A stretch of DNA of 64,000 nucleotides from Pandoraea pulmonicola (GCF_000815105.2 NZ_CP010310.2:3720001-3784000), one strand, 5' to 3'. Shown: positions 54,973-63,766, numbered from the stretch's first letter. Made by a program: numbers and translations. The notes: generated from the letters alone by a model not told the origin.

Positions 54973-54996
54973 GGGGCGCCGTTCACCACGGCGCCC
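54973..54996. terminator. Terminator hairpin, right copy (IS target duplication)
   Basis: The same 24 bp as 53378-53401. The flanking TTTGTT continues the original terminator. On the minus strand the hairpin lies 17 bases after the Bcr/CflA transporter stop, with the transposon end just beyond, so that gene keeps a hairpin terminator. Confidence 0.82.
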
Positions 54997-55012
54997 TTTG
55001 TTCATTGGTGGT

Positions 55013-56224
55013 TCAGTGCGACTGCGCCGGGCGACGCATCATCAGCATGGCGATGAGGGCGAGTAACGAGAAGCCGCACATCACCGTGGCGAGCGGGCGT
55101 GGCGTACCGTCGTTGAGCGCCCCCAGCAAGCCGCCCGCCGCGAAGCCCAGGCCGTACTGCACACTGCCCACGAGCGCCGCCGCCGCGCCGGCGCGAGTCG
55201 GATGGTTGGCCAGCGCGCCGGCGACCGAGTTCGCCGTGATGATGCCGCGCAACGACATGAACAGAAACAGCAACGCCACCATCAGCGGCAGGATCGCAAT
55301 GCCCAGCCACGCCGTGGCGCAAAGCACCGTCGTCACGATGGCGCAGCCGACGATGCCGACGCGCATGAGCCGGTAGGCGCCGATCTGCCCTACACGCCGC
55401 GAGTTGAACATCGTCATCGACGCCATGCCCACGATGTTGATCCCGAAAAGCACGCCGAAAATCTGCGGCGAGACGTGGAAGTACTCCATGTAGACCAGCG
55501 GCGTACCGGTGATGTACGTGAACGAGGCGCCGAACACCGCCCCGCCCGCGAGCATGTAGCCCACGAAGTGCGGGTCGCGCAGCAAATGCCAGTACGACAT
55601 GACGACCGCGCGCGGGCCGCCCTGCGTGCGCGCATGCGCAGCCCCCGTCTCCGGCAAGCGCCACAACGCGAGCATGGCCACCGCGCCGAACACCGCCAGA
55701 ATGGCGAAGATCACCCGCCAGCTCGTGAAGCGCAGCATCTGCCCGCCGATGAGCGGCGCGACGATGGGCGCCACGCTCATCACGAGCAGCATGATCGAGA
55801 ACGCGCGAGCACTGTTGCGCGGTCCATAGACGTCGCGCACGATCGCCTGGGCGATCACCGGCATCGCGCAGCCGCCGAGCGCCTGCACGAAGCGCCACAT
55901 CATCATGTGATCGATGCTGTCGGCGAACGCACAGCCGATGCTGCCGAAAATGTAGAGCGCAATGCCGGCCGCCATCGGGCGACGGCGGCCGAAACGGTCC
56001 GCGAGCGGCCCCCACAACAACTGCCCGAACGCAAAGCCGAGAAAGAAGTACGACAGCGTGAGCTGAGCGGCCGCCGCGCTCGCCCCCAACTCGTGACGCA
56101 TCGTCACAAGCCCCGGTAGATACATGTCGGTGGAGGCGGGCGCAATCATCATGAACAAGCCGAGAATGCCCAGCAAGACCCGCTCGGAAGGCAACGCAGG
56201 AGAAAGTTCGGACGTCGATGTCAT
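55013..56224 (-). CDS. Bcr/CflA-family multidrug MFS transporter
   Basis: 403 residues and twelve helices. The start MTSTSELSPALPSERVLLGILGLFMM is followed by PASTDMYLPGLVTMRHELG, YFFLGFAFGQLLWGPLADRFGRRRP and RFVQALGGCAMPVIAQAIVRD, the drug-resistance-transporter Bcr/CflA hallmarks. It is a proton-driven exporter. The start at 56224 is chosen over an upstream extension without motifs. It is convergent with the P450; the two ends meet at the terminator now carrying the IS. Confidence 0.91.
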   Translation of the reverse strand: MTSTSELSPALPSERVLLGILGLFMMIAPASTDMYLPGLVTMRHELGASAAAAQLTLSYFFLGFAFGQLLWGPLADRFGRRRPMAAGIALYIFGSIGCAFADSIDHMMMWRFVQALGGCAMPVIAQAIVRDVYGPRNSARAFSIMLLVMSVAPIVAPLIGGQMLRFTSWRVIFAILAVFGAVAMLALWRLPETGAAHARTQGGPRAVVMSYWHLLRDPHFVGYMLAGGAVFGASFTYITGTPLVYMEYFHVSPQIFGVLFGINIVGMASMTMFNSRRVGQIGAYRLMRVGIVGCAIVTTVLCATAWLGIAILPLMVALLFLFMSLRGIITANSVAGALANHPTRAGAAAALVGSVQYGLGFAAGGLLGALNDGTPRPLATVMCGFSLLALIAMLMMRRPAQSH

Positions 56225-56430
56225 TGTCGTTATGGTGAGCGCCGCGATGCACGCCGCGCCTGAGGTGAAGCCGGGGTGCCGTGACGCGGCAAGACCTGAA
56301 ACCGCCTGCGTATTCCGCACTGCCGCGGCAAATGGCACAACGCCCGCCATGATACCGCCGGCGGGCGTTGCATTTTCATACTCGATCGTTATGGCAGCAC
56401 TAACCTCTGCTTATGCCAACGGCGGGCGCA

Positions 56431-57783
56431 TCAGTTGGCTGTCGCGGCGCGCAGGCTTGCGCCGCCGCGCTGCGTGCGGGCAATGGCGAGCACGCCGATC
56501 AGCGACACGCACGCAGGCACGGCCGCCGCCAGGAACAGCGACGACGAGGACCACTGCAGATGCATGAGCGCGCCGCCAAGCACCGGGCCCAGCACGGAAC
56601 CGATGCGACCGACGCCCAGGCTCCAGCCGATGCCCGTCGAGCGCAGCGACGTCGGATAGTACGTCGCGGCCAGCGCATTGAGCGCCGGCTGACCGCCGAT
56701 GATCGAGAAGCCCGCGAAGAAGATCGCAACGAACACCGCCACCATCGACACCATCACCACCGGGTTGCCGATGGCCGCCGTGGCCGCAATGGCGATGAGG
56801 AACGTGACCGCGAGCACACTCGTGAAGCCCACGCGATCGATCACTCGACCGAGCAACAACGTGCCGATCACGCCGCCCGCCCACAGGGCCGTGCCGGCCA
56901 TCACGGCGACTTGCGTCGAGTAGCCGGCGTCGCGAATCACCGTCGGCAGCCAGTTCGACAGGAAGTACATGTCGAGCAGATTGGCGAAGTTGATGACCCA
57001 CAGCAGCAACGTCACGCGCGCACGGCCGTCCTTGAACAGTTCCACGAACGGCATGCCCTTGGCCTTCTGCTCGTCGAGCACGAAATTCGCATCGACGGGA
57101 ATGTTCGCGGCGGGCGCCACACGCATCAACTGCTTGCGAATGCGCGCGCGGTCGCTCTTCCTGAACATCAGGAACTGGATCGACTCGGGCAGCGACGCCC
57201 ACATCAGGAAACCGAGCACCAGCGGAATCGCGCCGCCGATGTAGAACACGGCGCGCCAGCCCAGGCTCGGGATGATGGCCGCCGTGATCAGGCCGCCCAC
57301 CACGCCGCCGAGCGTGAAGCCGCACGACACGATCATCATGAGCGAGACGCGAATGCGTCGCGGGCTGTACTCGCCCGCGAGCGCCATGGCGTTGGGCATG
57401 ATGCAGCCCAGCCCCAGACCGGCGGCGAAGCGCCAGACCACGAGTTCGGTGATCGTGTTGGCAAAGCCGGTCACGATCATGCACACCGAAAAGAACAGCG
57501 TCGCGCCGATGAGCACCGGGCGGCGGCCCAGCTTGTCGGCCAGCGCCGAGAACGTCAGCGAGCCCACCAGCATGCCGAACAGTCCCGCGCCGAACACCGG
57601 CGAGAGCGTTTCCTTGGCAATGCCCCACTCGCGGATCACCACCGGCGCCACGTAGCCCATGGCCTGCACGTCGAAACCGTCGACGACCAGGCACATCGCG
57701 CACAACACAATCACCCACCACTGATAAGGCCCGAGGCGACTCTCGTCGATCAACGCACCCACATTCACTTCTGCTGCTTTCAT
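56431..57783 (-). CDS. MFS transporter, aromatic acid:H+ symporter (AAHS) family
   Basis: 450 residues. N-terminal LCAMCLVVDGFDVQAMGYVAPVVIREWG and FSALADKLGRRPVLIGATL, the LPESIQFLM loop, and DANFVLDEQKAKGMPFVELF between the halves are typical of BenK/PcaK-like importers of 4-hydroxybenzoate and related aromatic acids. The start at 57783 has GGAGACAGG directly upstream. It lies 206 bp upstream of the Bcr/CflA gene. No aromatic catabolic genes are adjacent. Confidence 0.91.
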   Translation of the reverse strand: MKAAEVNVGALIDESRLGPYQWWVIVLCAMCLVVDGFDVQAMGYVAPVVIREWGIAKETLSPVFGAGLFGMLVGSLTFSALADKLGRRPVLIGATLFFSVCMIVTGFANTITELVVWRFAAGLGLGCIMPNAMALAGEYSPRRIRVSLMMIVSCGFTLGGVVGGLITAAIIPSLGWRAVFYIGGAIPLVLGFLMWASLPESIQFLMFRKSDRARIRKQLMRVAPAANIPVDANFVLDEQKAKGMPFVELFKDGRARVTLLLWVINFANLLDMYFLSNWLPTVIRDAGYSTQVAVMAGTALWAGGVIGTLLLGRVIDRVGFTSVLAVTFLIAIAATAAIGNPVVMVSMVAVFVAIFFAGFSIIGGQPALNALAATYYPTSLRSTGIGWSLGVGRIGSVLGPVLGGALMHLQWSSSSLFLAAAVPACVSLIGVLAIARTQRGGASLRAATAN

Positions 57784-58067
57784 CCTGTCTCCAAACATTC
57801 TCGCAACTTCATGGCATTGCGTCCCGGTCGAGGCGCCGGCGTCTTCTGTCGTTGCCTCGCATTGGGCCCCCTGCCGCCCCCCGTCAGGCCGGCAAGGCAT
57901 TCGCGCGCTGGGTCGGAGGATGGGACGCTCCCATCCTCTCTCGCGTCAAATTACGCTTTGCGGAAGTTTATATTGCCGAACGTAAATCACTGCTCGGTGT
58001 AAACACTTAGATCTGATGTCGCTCCCACGGCGATTCCCGTCACGTGCCACAGAAAGGCGCGCAGCGC
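57784..58067. other. Intergenic region between AAHS transporter and cysteine-dioxygenase-like genes
   Basis: 284 bp with a promoter-like AT-rich section near 57940-58010. I see no gene or hairpin of note. Confidence 0.45.
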
Positions 58068-58712
58068 TCAGAGGGAGACGAGCACAGGGGCGTCGGCGTT
58101 GGCGTAACCCGAAACGAAGCGCTTGCGCGTGCCGTCGGGCAGATAAACCGAACGCTCCACGCGCCCGATGTCCGCGCCATACACATGGATGCTGACGGAC
58201 ACGCGGTCGTCGAAGGCGTTGCGCACCTGGTGGATGTCGCCGAGCGTCGGCGAGACGGCTTCGACGTCGCCCGGTTGCAAGCGCACGGGTTGCGCCGAGA
58301 CCTGCAGGCGGCCATCGTCCGACACGCTGAACGGCAACGAGTCCTCGGCGCCGCGCAACATGCCGATCAGCCCCCAGACGGTGTGATCGTGGACCGGCGT
58401 GGACTGCCCCGGCCCCCACACGAAGCTCACCACGCTAAAGCGAGCGTGCGGGTCGACGTAGAGGCAGTACTGCGTGTAGCGCTCGGGATCGGGTCGGGCG
58501 CAGGCGTCGGGCAACCAGTCGTCGCGGGCAACGAGGGCAGCCAGTGCCGTGCGGCCTTCGGCGATCAACGTGGCTTCGTCCGATGTCTGCGCCACCAGGC
58601 GCGTCATGGCCGCAACGAACGTTCTCAAGGGCGCGAGGGCGTCCGGAGTGCCCTCGGAGCGGATCGCGTCGACGGCGTGAACCGGGCGTGGCGGAATGGC
58701 GGGCAACGTCAT
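58068..58712 (-). CDS. Cysteine dioxygenase-family cupin (type I/3-mercaptopropionate-like)
   Basis: 214 residues, a thiol-dioxygenase cupin. The iron site is PVHDHTVWGLIGMLRGAE (His108, His110) with a third histidine in DIHQV (His161). Bacterial members oxidise cysteine, 3-mercaptopropionate or related thiols to sulfinates. I start at 58712, 6 bases after GAGGAG; an ATG at 58718 is too close to that site. Its promoter region faces the small RNA promoter across the 58.7-58.95 kb gap. The thiol substrate is unproven. Confidence 0.87.
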   Translation of the reverse strand: MTLPAIPPRPVHAVDAIRSEGTPDALAPLRTFVAAMTRLVAQTSDEATLIAEGRTALAALVARDDWLPDACARPDPERYTQYCLYVDPHARFSVVSFVWGPGQSTPVHDHTVWGLIGMLRGAEDSLPFSVSDDGRLQVSAQPVRLQPGDVEAVSPTLGDIHQVRNAFDDRVSVSIHVYGADIGRVERSVYLPDGTRKRFVSGYANADAPVLVSL

Positions 58713-58916
58713 GCTCATCTCCTCGAACGGCGGCGGGCGCGGCCTCGACTTTAGCGCCTGCGTACCAGACTTGTGGTTTTTCTCCATCCGAGCGGTGACG
58801 CGATGCTCGGTGCGTGCGCCGTAACGCCATATCGGGCGGGGAAACAGGTGTCGATGATGCAAAAAAGCGACGAATTGTCGCAGTTGTGGTTTTTCTACAA
58901 GTTTTTTTGCCAGAGG

Positions 58917-58947
58917 TTTACCCGTCTAGGGATTTCCCTGATATAGT
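58917..58947 (+). promoter_or_regulatory. Promoter of the small RNA, with a built-in palindrome
   Basis: Extended -10 TGATATAGT (58939-58947) with a weak -35 TTTACC 19 bp upstream. Between them AGGGA-TT-TCCCT (58928-58939) forms a palindrome that could bind a regulator over the promoter. The predicted start is near 58954. Confidence 0.6.
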
Positions 58948-58953
58948 TGCACC

Positions 58954-59013
58954 TGTCTCCTCCACCTCCTCCTGGTGGATTTCACGGCCAGCAACGCGCT
59001 GGCCGTTTTTTTT
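58954..59013 (+). ncRNA. Small RNA with an anti-Shine-Dalgarno loop
   Basis: About 60 nt, no ORF. A first hairpin, CCACC-TCCTCCT-GGTGG (58962-58978), displays TCCTCCT, the complement of a Shine-Dalgarno sequence, and a second TCTCCTCC precedes it. A second hairpin, ACGGCCAGC-AACGC-GCTGGCCGT (58984-59006), with eight Ts is a strong terminator. This layout resembles toxic small RNAs described in Burkholderia and other proteobacteria that present an anti-SD loop. Binding of ribosome sites, and so translation control, is inferred. Confidence 0.7.
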
Positions 59014-59125
59014 GCCTGTACATCTTCCCCGACGAACAATCGACCAACGGATCGTAATGCATTCGCGGTGCGAAGCTTGGGCTTGCCCTGCGGGCGATGC
59101 GCACTCCTGCGCTACACTCGCCGGC

Positions 59126-59752
59126 ATGAAGATCGCTCCGCTCACCGCCCTGCTCTGTGCCCTGCCGCTTGCCGGCTGCTATGTCGTGCAGTATCCGGGA
59201 GGCGCGCTGACGCTGTCTCCGACGCCCACCGCCCCGCAGGCGATGCGCGCCGCGCCCGGCGCAACCGATGTGTCGACTGCGCCGGTGCCGACGCCGAGCG
59301 TCACATCCGCACCGGTGAAAGCCGCTGCGCCACCGCCGCCGGGCAAGGCTGCGCGTCAAACGTATCCGAACGGCTCGCCGGTGCCACCGGATTACCGACC
59401 GCAGGCCGCGCCGTCCTCGCGCACGCCTGTCTATCCGAATGGATCGCCCGTGCCGCCGGACTATGTGCCGCCGCCCGCGCCGAGAGCTGCTACGAATGCA
59501 CAGCCGTCCGTTCCGTATGCAACAGATCCCGGCTACGTGCCGTACCCGGCCTATTCCGCTTATCCGACTTATTCAGCTTATTCGGCCTATACCCCCTATC
59601 CCGCCTACCCAAGCTATCCGGTGTATGGCGGCTACGCGCCGTATTACCCATCGTTCGCCCCGTCGCCGTGGATCAGCAACGTATCGTTTTCATTCTCGTG
59701 GGGGCGCGGCTGGGGTGGCTGGGGCGGCCGTTGCTGCCATCGCTGGCGCTGA
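59126..59752 (+). CDS. Pro/Tyr-rich putative lipoprotein
   Basis: 208 residues. The signal PLTALLCALPLAGC ends in a lipobox with Cys18. A proline/alanine-rich stretch has two copies of YPNGSPVPPDY. Then a tyrosine-rich section repeats AYPxYSAY-like units, and the C-terminus is Trp/Gly-rich with a CCHRWR end. The low-complexity region suggests an extended cell-surface or periplasmic protein. No known domain. It stands alone, 113 bp after the small RNA terminator. Confidence 0.62.
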   Translation: MKIAPLTALLCALPLAGCYVVQYPGGALTLSPTPTAPQAMRAAPGATDVSTAPVPTPSVTSAPVKAAAPPPPGKAARQTYPNGSPVPPDYRPQAAPSSRTPVYPNGSPVPPDYVPPPAPRAATNAQPSVPYATDPGYVPYPAYSAYPTYSAYSAYTPYPAYPSYPVYGGYAPYYPSFAPSPWISNVSFSFSWGRGWGGWGGRCCHRWR

Positions 59753-59808
59753 ACGGCACACCTGCGGCCTGACTTCCTGATCGATTCGAATCCGAAACGA
59801 GCACGCGC

Positions 59809-60075
59809 TCAGTGAGCGGTGGCGTTCTCGCGCGCGACACGATCCTCGATGCGTTTCTCGATACGCTTGCGAATCTGTTCGGCAGCGCCCGTCGCGTCGT
59901 CGGCTTCGATGCTCGAATATTCGCAACGTCCTATGTAGCTGCCGTCGCAATAGGCGTCGACGGCGCCGTCGAAGCGATCGTCGGCGCGTGGCGTGACGGC
60001 GCCCTCCAGATCGAACGGACGCCCAGGCGGCGTGCTGCTGACGTAGTGCCAGGAAAAACGGAATGATTGAGTCAC
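59809..60075 (-). CDS. Small conserved-looking hypothetical protein
   Basis: 88 residues: FRFSWHYVSSTPPGRPFDLEG, a central DAYCDGSYIGRCEYSSIEAD and a basic coiled-coil-like tail, IRKRIEKRIEDRVA. The start is a GTG at 60075 with GGGGG 5 bases upstream; no in-frame ATG is available. I do not recognise the family. The opposite-strand frame of similar length is more likely a shadow. Confidence 0.5.
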   Translation of the reverse strand: MTQSFRFSWHYVSSTPPGRPFDLEGAVTPRADDRFDGAVDAYCDGSYIGRCEYSSIEADDATGAAEQIRKRIEKRIEDRVARENATAH

Positions 60076-60170
60076 ATGTCCCCCTTCGATAAAGCGACAG
60101 CTATGGACTGCCGGACCAATGCTGTTTTTCCGGAAATCGTAACATGTTCATAATGCACGGCAAGCACACG

Positions 60171-60201
60171 AAAAAAAACGGCCCGCCAATGCGGCGAGCC
60201 G
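60171..60201 (-). terminator. Strong minus-strand terminator with no assigned gene
   Basis: On the minus strand CGGCTCGCC-GCATT-GGCGGGCCG (nine pairs, one G-U) is followed by eight Ts. No convincing minus-strand gene ends here; the nearest downstream gene is the 88-residue protein. An unannotated short transcript from about 60300 may end at this site. Confidence 0.8.
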
Positions 60202-60203
60202 GA

Positions 60204-60621
60204 TAGTCCGTGGAGGTCGGGGGCACATCAGGACCACGGTGATTTCACTGTAGTTCCGAATCGATGTCGTTATTCTCGGTAATTTGCCTGATGCGGCGCA
60301 TATTTATTGCCGACAGTCGACAGACCGTTCGTGCTTTCCCTCAGACGCCCCCCTCGACCAGACGACGCACCAGCCCCACCGCTACCCGCCTTCCTGTGCG
60401 CGGCCGTGCATTTCCGTCAACGCATGGCGCACGACCTGACGCAGCGGCATGGGCAATGCATCGGGTTGCCAGACAATGGAATGCGCGAAGTCGTGGCTGC
60501 CGCACGTGCCCCTCCACGTCAAACGCCCATCGGACGCGCATCGCGCGCGACGGCCAGTGGGACGAAAGGGGGTCGGTGCTCGGGTAATGTGACGCCCAAC
60601 GCTTCCTCCCATGGCTTCGCC
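60204..60621. other. Interval without a supported gene
   Basis: About 420 bp between the minus-strand terminator and the zinc-ribbon gene. The segment 60230-60310 is AT-rich with a minus-strand ORF of only 18 codons. The remainder carries GC-rich, biased frames on both strands that I do not support. Confidence 0.5.
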
Positions 60622-61050
60622 ATGACACTCAAATTTCGCAATCCAGCGAGTGGGGATGTCGTCGAGATCACGTATATGTCGTGCGTCGCGGCGTTCTTCC
60701 TCGGACCGCTCTACCTGCTGGCGTACGGCTTTGCCTGGCACGCGCTCATCTGGACCCTTCTCGCCATCGGCCCGGCACTGCTCTGGCGCGAGTCGGCGCT
60801 GGCGATTTCGCTACCGCTCACCTGTCTGCTCTACTCGCTGATGATCCATCCGCTGCTCATCGGCAGATTGCGCGCGAACGGCTGGGTGCCCACACGCGAA
60901 GACGCACTGCCCAGCGCGCGGCAACGCGGCTACGACGGCCATACGCATGCCGTCGACGAAACCGCGTGCCCGTATTGCGCCGAGACCATCAAGCGGCAGG
61001 CGGTGCGCTGCCGTCACTGCCTGGCGAATCTGCCGGCAACATCGCAATGA
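60622..61050 (+). CDS. Membrane protein with C-terminal zinc ribbon
   Basis: 142 residues. Two or three hydrophobic stretches (AAFFLGPLYLLAYGFAWHALIW, in part; LAISLPLTCLLYSLMIHPLL) are followed by a CxxC-x11-CxxC zinc ribbon, CPYCAETIKRQAVRCRHC. Such small zinc-ribbon membrane proteins are common but functionally unassigned. I start at 60622; the upstream frame has no ribosome site or conservation. It overlaps the convergent LysR gene by 62 bp. Confidence 0.72.
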   Translation: MTLKFRNPASGDVVEITYMSCVAAFFLGPLYLLAYGFAWHALIWTLLAIGPALLWRESALAISLPLTCLLYSLMIHPLLIGRLRANGWVPTREDALPSARQRGYDGHTHAVDETACPYCAETIKRQAVRCRHCLANLPATSQ

Positions 61051-61906
61051 ATTTCGCCAGCGCCGCCGAGCCGTGCGCCGTACGGTAGGCGAGGCTGATC
61101 GGCGCGCGCGGCACGTCGCCCTCGACCGGCCAGAAGCCCATGCCCGGCGTGCGGATCTGGCGCACTGACGCCGGCACCAGCGACACCCCGAAGCCCGCGG
61201 CCACCATCGGCACGATGGAAGTGATCTGCGGCGCCTCCTGCCCCAGCTTCGGCTGGAATCCCGCCGCCTCGCAGGCGGCGACCGTCCGGTCGTACAGCGC
61301 CGGACTGATCTCCCGTGGCAACAGAATGAACTCGTCCTGCGCAAGCGCGGCGAGCGGCACACGCTTTCGTGCACACATGGGATGACCCAGCGGCAGCACC
61401 ACCACCATCGGTTCATCCACCACCGGCAGCATCTCGATGCCTGGTGGCACGTGCACCGGCGTGCGCACGAACGCGGCATCGACGGCCTCCTCCGTCAGCG
61501 CGTCCAACAGGCTCGCGGTGTTGCTCTGCTGCGGATGCAATTGCACGTCGGGATACTGCGCGCGGAAGTCGCGAATCCACGCCGGGATGCGCGGCTCGAA
61601 GTACGTTGCACCGGCGAAGCCGATCCGGATGCGTCCCGCTTCGCCTCGCGAGATCTGCTGCATGCGGCGCTTGACCCGCGCCACGCGCTCCAGGATCTGA
61701 CGCGCCTCCGGCATAAACGCCTCGCCGAGTTCGGTCAGCGCGACATCGCGCGGCAAGCGCACGAACAGCGGGCCGCCCAACTCCGCTTCCAGTTGCCGGA
61801 TCTGCAGACTCAGCGGCGGTTGCTGAATGCCCACGCGCGCCGCCGCCCGCGTGAAATGACGCTCCTCGGCCACCGCAATGAAATATTGCAAATGCCGCAA
61901 TTCCAT
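60989..61906 (-). CDS. LysR-family regulator
   Basis: 305 residues. The helix-turn-helix LQYFIAVAEERHFTRAAARV, then QQPPLSLQIRQLEAELG, is of the CatR/BenM/ClcR style. The effector domain runs from about residue 90 (GRIRIGFAGATYFEP). Its 3' end overlaps the zinc-ribbon gene by 62 bp. It is divergent from the CoA-transferase gene with T-N11-A dyads in between, so it probably regulates that gene. Confidence 0.9.
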   Translation of the reverse strand: MELRHLQYFIAVAEERHFTRAAARVGIQQPPLSLQIRQLEAELGGPLFVRLPRDVALTELGEAFMPEARQILERVARVKRRMQQISRGEAGRIRIGFAGATYFEPRIPAWIRDFRAQYPDVQLHPQQSNTASLLDALTEEAVDAAFVRTPVHVPPGIEMLPVVDEPMVVVLPLGHPMCARKRVPLAALAQDEFILLPREISPALYDRTVAACEAAGFQPKLGQEAPQITSIVPMVAAGFGVSLVPASVRQIRTPGMGFWPVEGDVPRAPISLAYRTAHGSAALAKFIAMLPADSPGSDGSAPPAA

Positions 61907-61949
61907 GACTACCCCTGTCTGCCCGGCCCCGCAGGGCTTCGCGCCGGCA

Positions 61950-61988
61950 ATACATTAAAAGTATGAAAATCAATTGTTCAATATATTG
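61950..61988. promoter_or_regulatory. LysR-type operator region before the CoA-transferase gene
   Basis: ATAC-N7-GTAT at 61950-61964 is a T-N11-A LysR site. CAATATATTG, a perfect palindrome, follows at 61979-61988. Both lie in the AT-rich 193-bp divergent region. Confidence 0.58.
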
Positions 61989-62099
61989 GAAATGTGATCC
62001 ACGGGTCAATACACTTCGAGTCGAGCGTGGCCAGGTGCATCGTTTGCGGCCACGCGAAGAATTCACGAGATTCGAATAAGAGAGACGAGGAGCCTCACG

Positions 62100-63593
62100 A
62101 TGTTTGAAGACCGCATCCGCCTGGCGTCGCTGCGCGACCGGGTGATGAGCGCCGACGACGCGGCCAAGCTGGTTGGCGACGGCATGGTGGTGGGCATGAG
62201 CGGGTTCACCCGCGCCGGCGACGCCAAGGACATGCCGCTGGCACTGGCGCGACGCGCCCAGGCTCACCCGATGAAGATCACCCTGATCACCGGCGCGTCG
62301 CTGGGGCACGATTCGGACAAGACGCTGACCGAGGCCGGCGTGCTCGGCAAGCGACTGCCGTTCCAGGTGGACACCACGCTGCGCAGCGCGATCAATCGCG
62401 GCGAGGTGATGTTCGTCGATCAGCATCTGTCCGAGACGGTCGAATTCCTGCGCGCCGGTCAGTTCGGCAAGCTCGACGTGGCGGCGATCGAAGCCGTTGC
62501 CATCACCGAGGACGGCGGCCTGGTGCCGAGCTCGTCGGTCGGCAATTCGGCGAGCTTCGCGATTCTCGCGGAGAAGGTGATCGTGGAGATCAACCTCGCG
62601 CAGCCGCTCGCCTTCGAAGGCATGCACGACATCTGGATTCCCGGGCAGCGTCCGCATCGCGATCCGCTGCCCATCGTGGACGTACGCGACCGCGTCGGCA
62701 CGAGCGCCGTGAAGATCGCTCCCGAGAAGATCGCGGCCATCGTCATCACGCACACGCCCGACAGCGCCTCGAACGCACTGCCGCCGGATGCGCAGACGCG
62801 GAACATCGCCGGCCATCTCATCGAATTTTTCCAGCACGAAGTCTCGCGTGGGCGCCTGCCGCGCACGTTGCCCGCGATCCAGTCCGGCATCGGCACCATC
62901 GCCAACGCCGTGCTCATGGGTTTCGTCGACTCGCCGTTCGAGCAGCTCACCATGTATTCGGAGGTGCTGCAGGACTCCACGTTCGAGCTGATGGACGCCG
63001 GCAAGATGGTGTTCGCTTCGGGCTCGTCCATCACCGTGTCGCAGTCGGTGCAGGACCGAGTGTTCGGCGACCTGGCGCGCTATCGCGACCAGCTCGTGCT
63101 GCGTCCGCAGGAAGTCAGCAACCACCCGGAAGTCATCCGCCGCCTGGGACTCATCGCGCTGAACACCGCGCTGGAGGCCGACATCTACGGCAACGTGAAC
63201 TCCACGCACGTGGGCGGCACGCACATGATGAACGGCATCGGTGGATCGGGCGACTTCGCGCGCAATGCGCGCATGGCGATCTTCGCGACCAAGTCGGTCG
63301 CCAAGGACGGACGGATTTCGAGCATCGTACCGATGGTGCCGCACGTCGACCACAACGAGCACGACGTGGACATCCTCGTCACGGAGCAAGGGCTCGCGGA
63401 TCTGCGCACGCTGGCGCCGCGCGAGCGCGTGAAGCTCGTGATCGACAACTGCGCCCACCCGAGCTATCGCGAAGTGCTGCGCGACTACTACCGCGACGCC
63501 CAGCGTTATGCCGGTCACACGCCGCACGCACTGGAACGCGCGTTCGAGATGCACATCAATCTGCGCGATCGCGGCTCGATGCTGGCGGGGTGA
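62100..63593 (+). CDS. Acetyl/propionyl-CoA:succinate CoA-transferase (acetyl-CoA hydrolase family)
   Basis: 497 residues. Family landmarks: LVGDGMVVGMSGFTRAGDAK at the start, ITGASLGHDSD, the CoA-loop QSGIGTIANAVLMGF and the catalytic glutamate in TMYSEVLQDS (Glu288). GSGDFARNARMAIFATKS and IVPMVPHVDHNEHDVDILVT complete the fold. Such enzymes swap CoA between succinate and acetate or propionate. GAGGAG precedes the ATG. Regulated by the divergent LysR. It may recycle propionate or acetate CoA and so link with the prp cluster 28 kb away; this is inference. Confidence 0.91.
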   Translation: MFEDRIRLASLRDRVMSADDAAKLVGDGMVVGMSGFTRAGDAKDMPLALARRAQAHPMKITLITGASLGHDSDKTLTEAGVLGKRLPFQVDTTLRSAINRGEVMFVDQHLSETVEFLRAGQFGKLDVAAIEAVAITEDGGLVPSSSVGNSASFAILAEKVIVEINLAQPLAFEGMHDIWIPGQRPHRDPLPIVDVRDRVGTSAVKIAPEKIAAIVITHTPDSASNALPPDAQTRNIAGHLIEFFQHEVSRGRLPRTLPAIQSGIGTIANAVLMGFVDSPFEQLTMYSEVLQDSTFELMDAGKMVFASGSSITVSQSVQDRVFGDLARYRDQLVLRPQEVSNHPEVIRRLGLIALNTALEADIYGNVNSTHVGGTHMMNGIGGSGDFARNARMAIFATKSVAKDGRISSIVPMVPHVDHNEHDVDILVTEQGLADLRTLAPRERVKLVIDNCAHPSYREVLRDYYRDAQRYAGHTPHALERAFEMHINLRDRGSMLAG

Positions 63594-63731
63594 TGGCGAA
63601 AGACAGCGAACGTTGACGAAAGCTGTCCGCCTTGCCGGACATCGATCGACGACGCCGTCGCGCCGGGGTGCGAGAACATGGGACGCATGCGGTCCCGTGG
63701 GCCTGGCGCGGGTGAGCGCGCCCAGGCATTC

Positions 63732-63766
63732 GCGGCTCGCCGGCGTGCGCAGGCGAGCCGCTTTTT
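63732..63766 (+). terminator. Rho-independent terminator of the CoA-transferase gene
   Basis: GCGGCTCGCC/GGCGAGCCGC, a 10-bp stem with a 10-base loop, is followed by TTTTT (63762-63766). It lies 138 bp after the stop codon and before the convergent chemotaxis gene. Confidence 0.88.
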
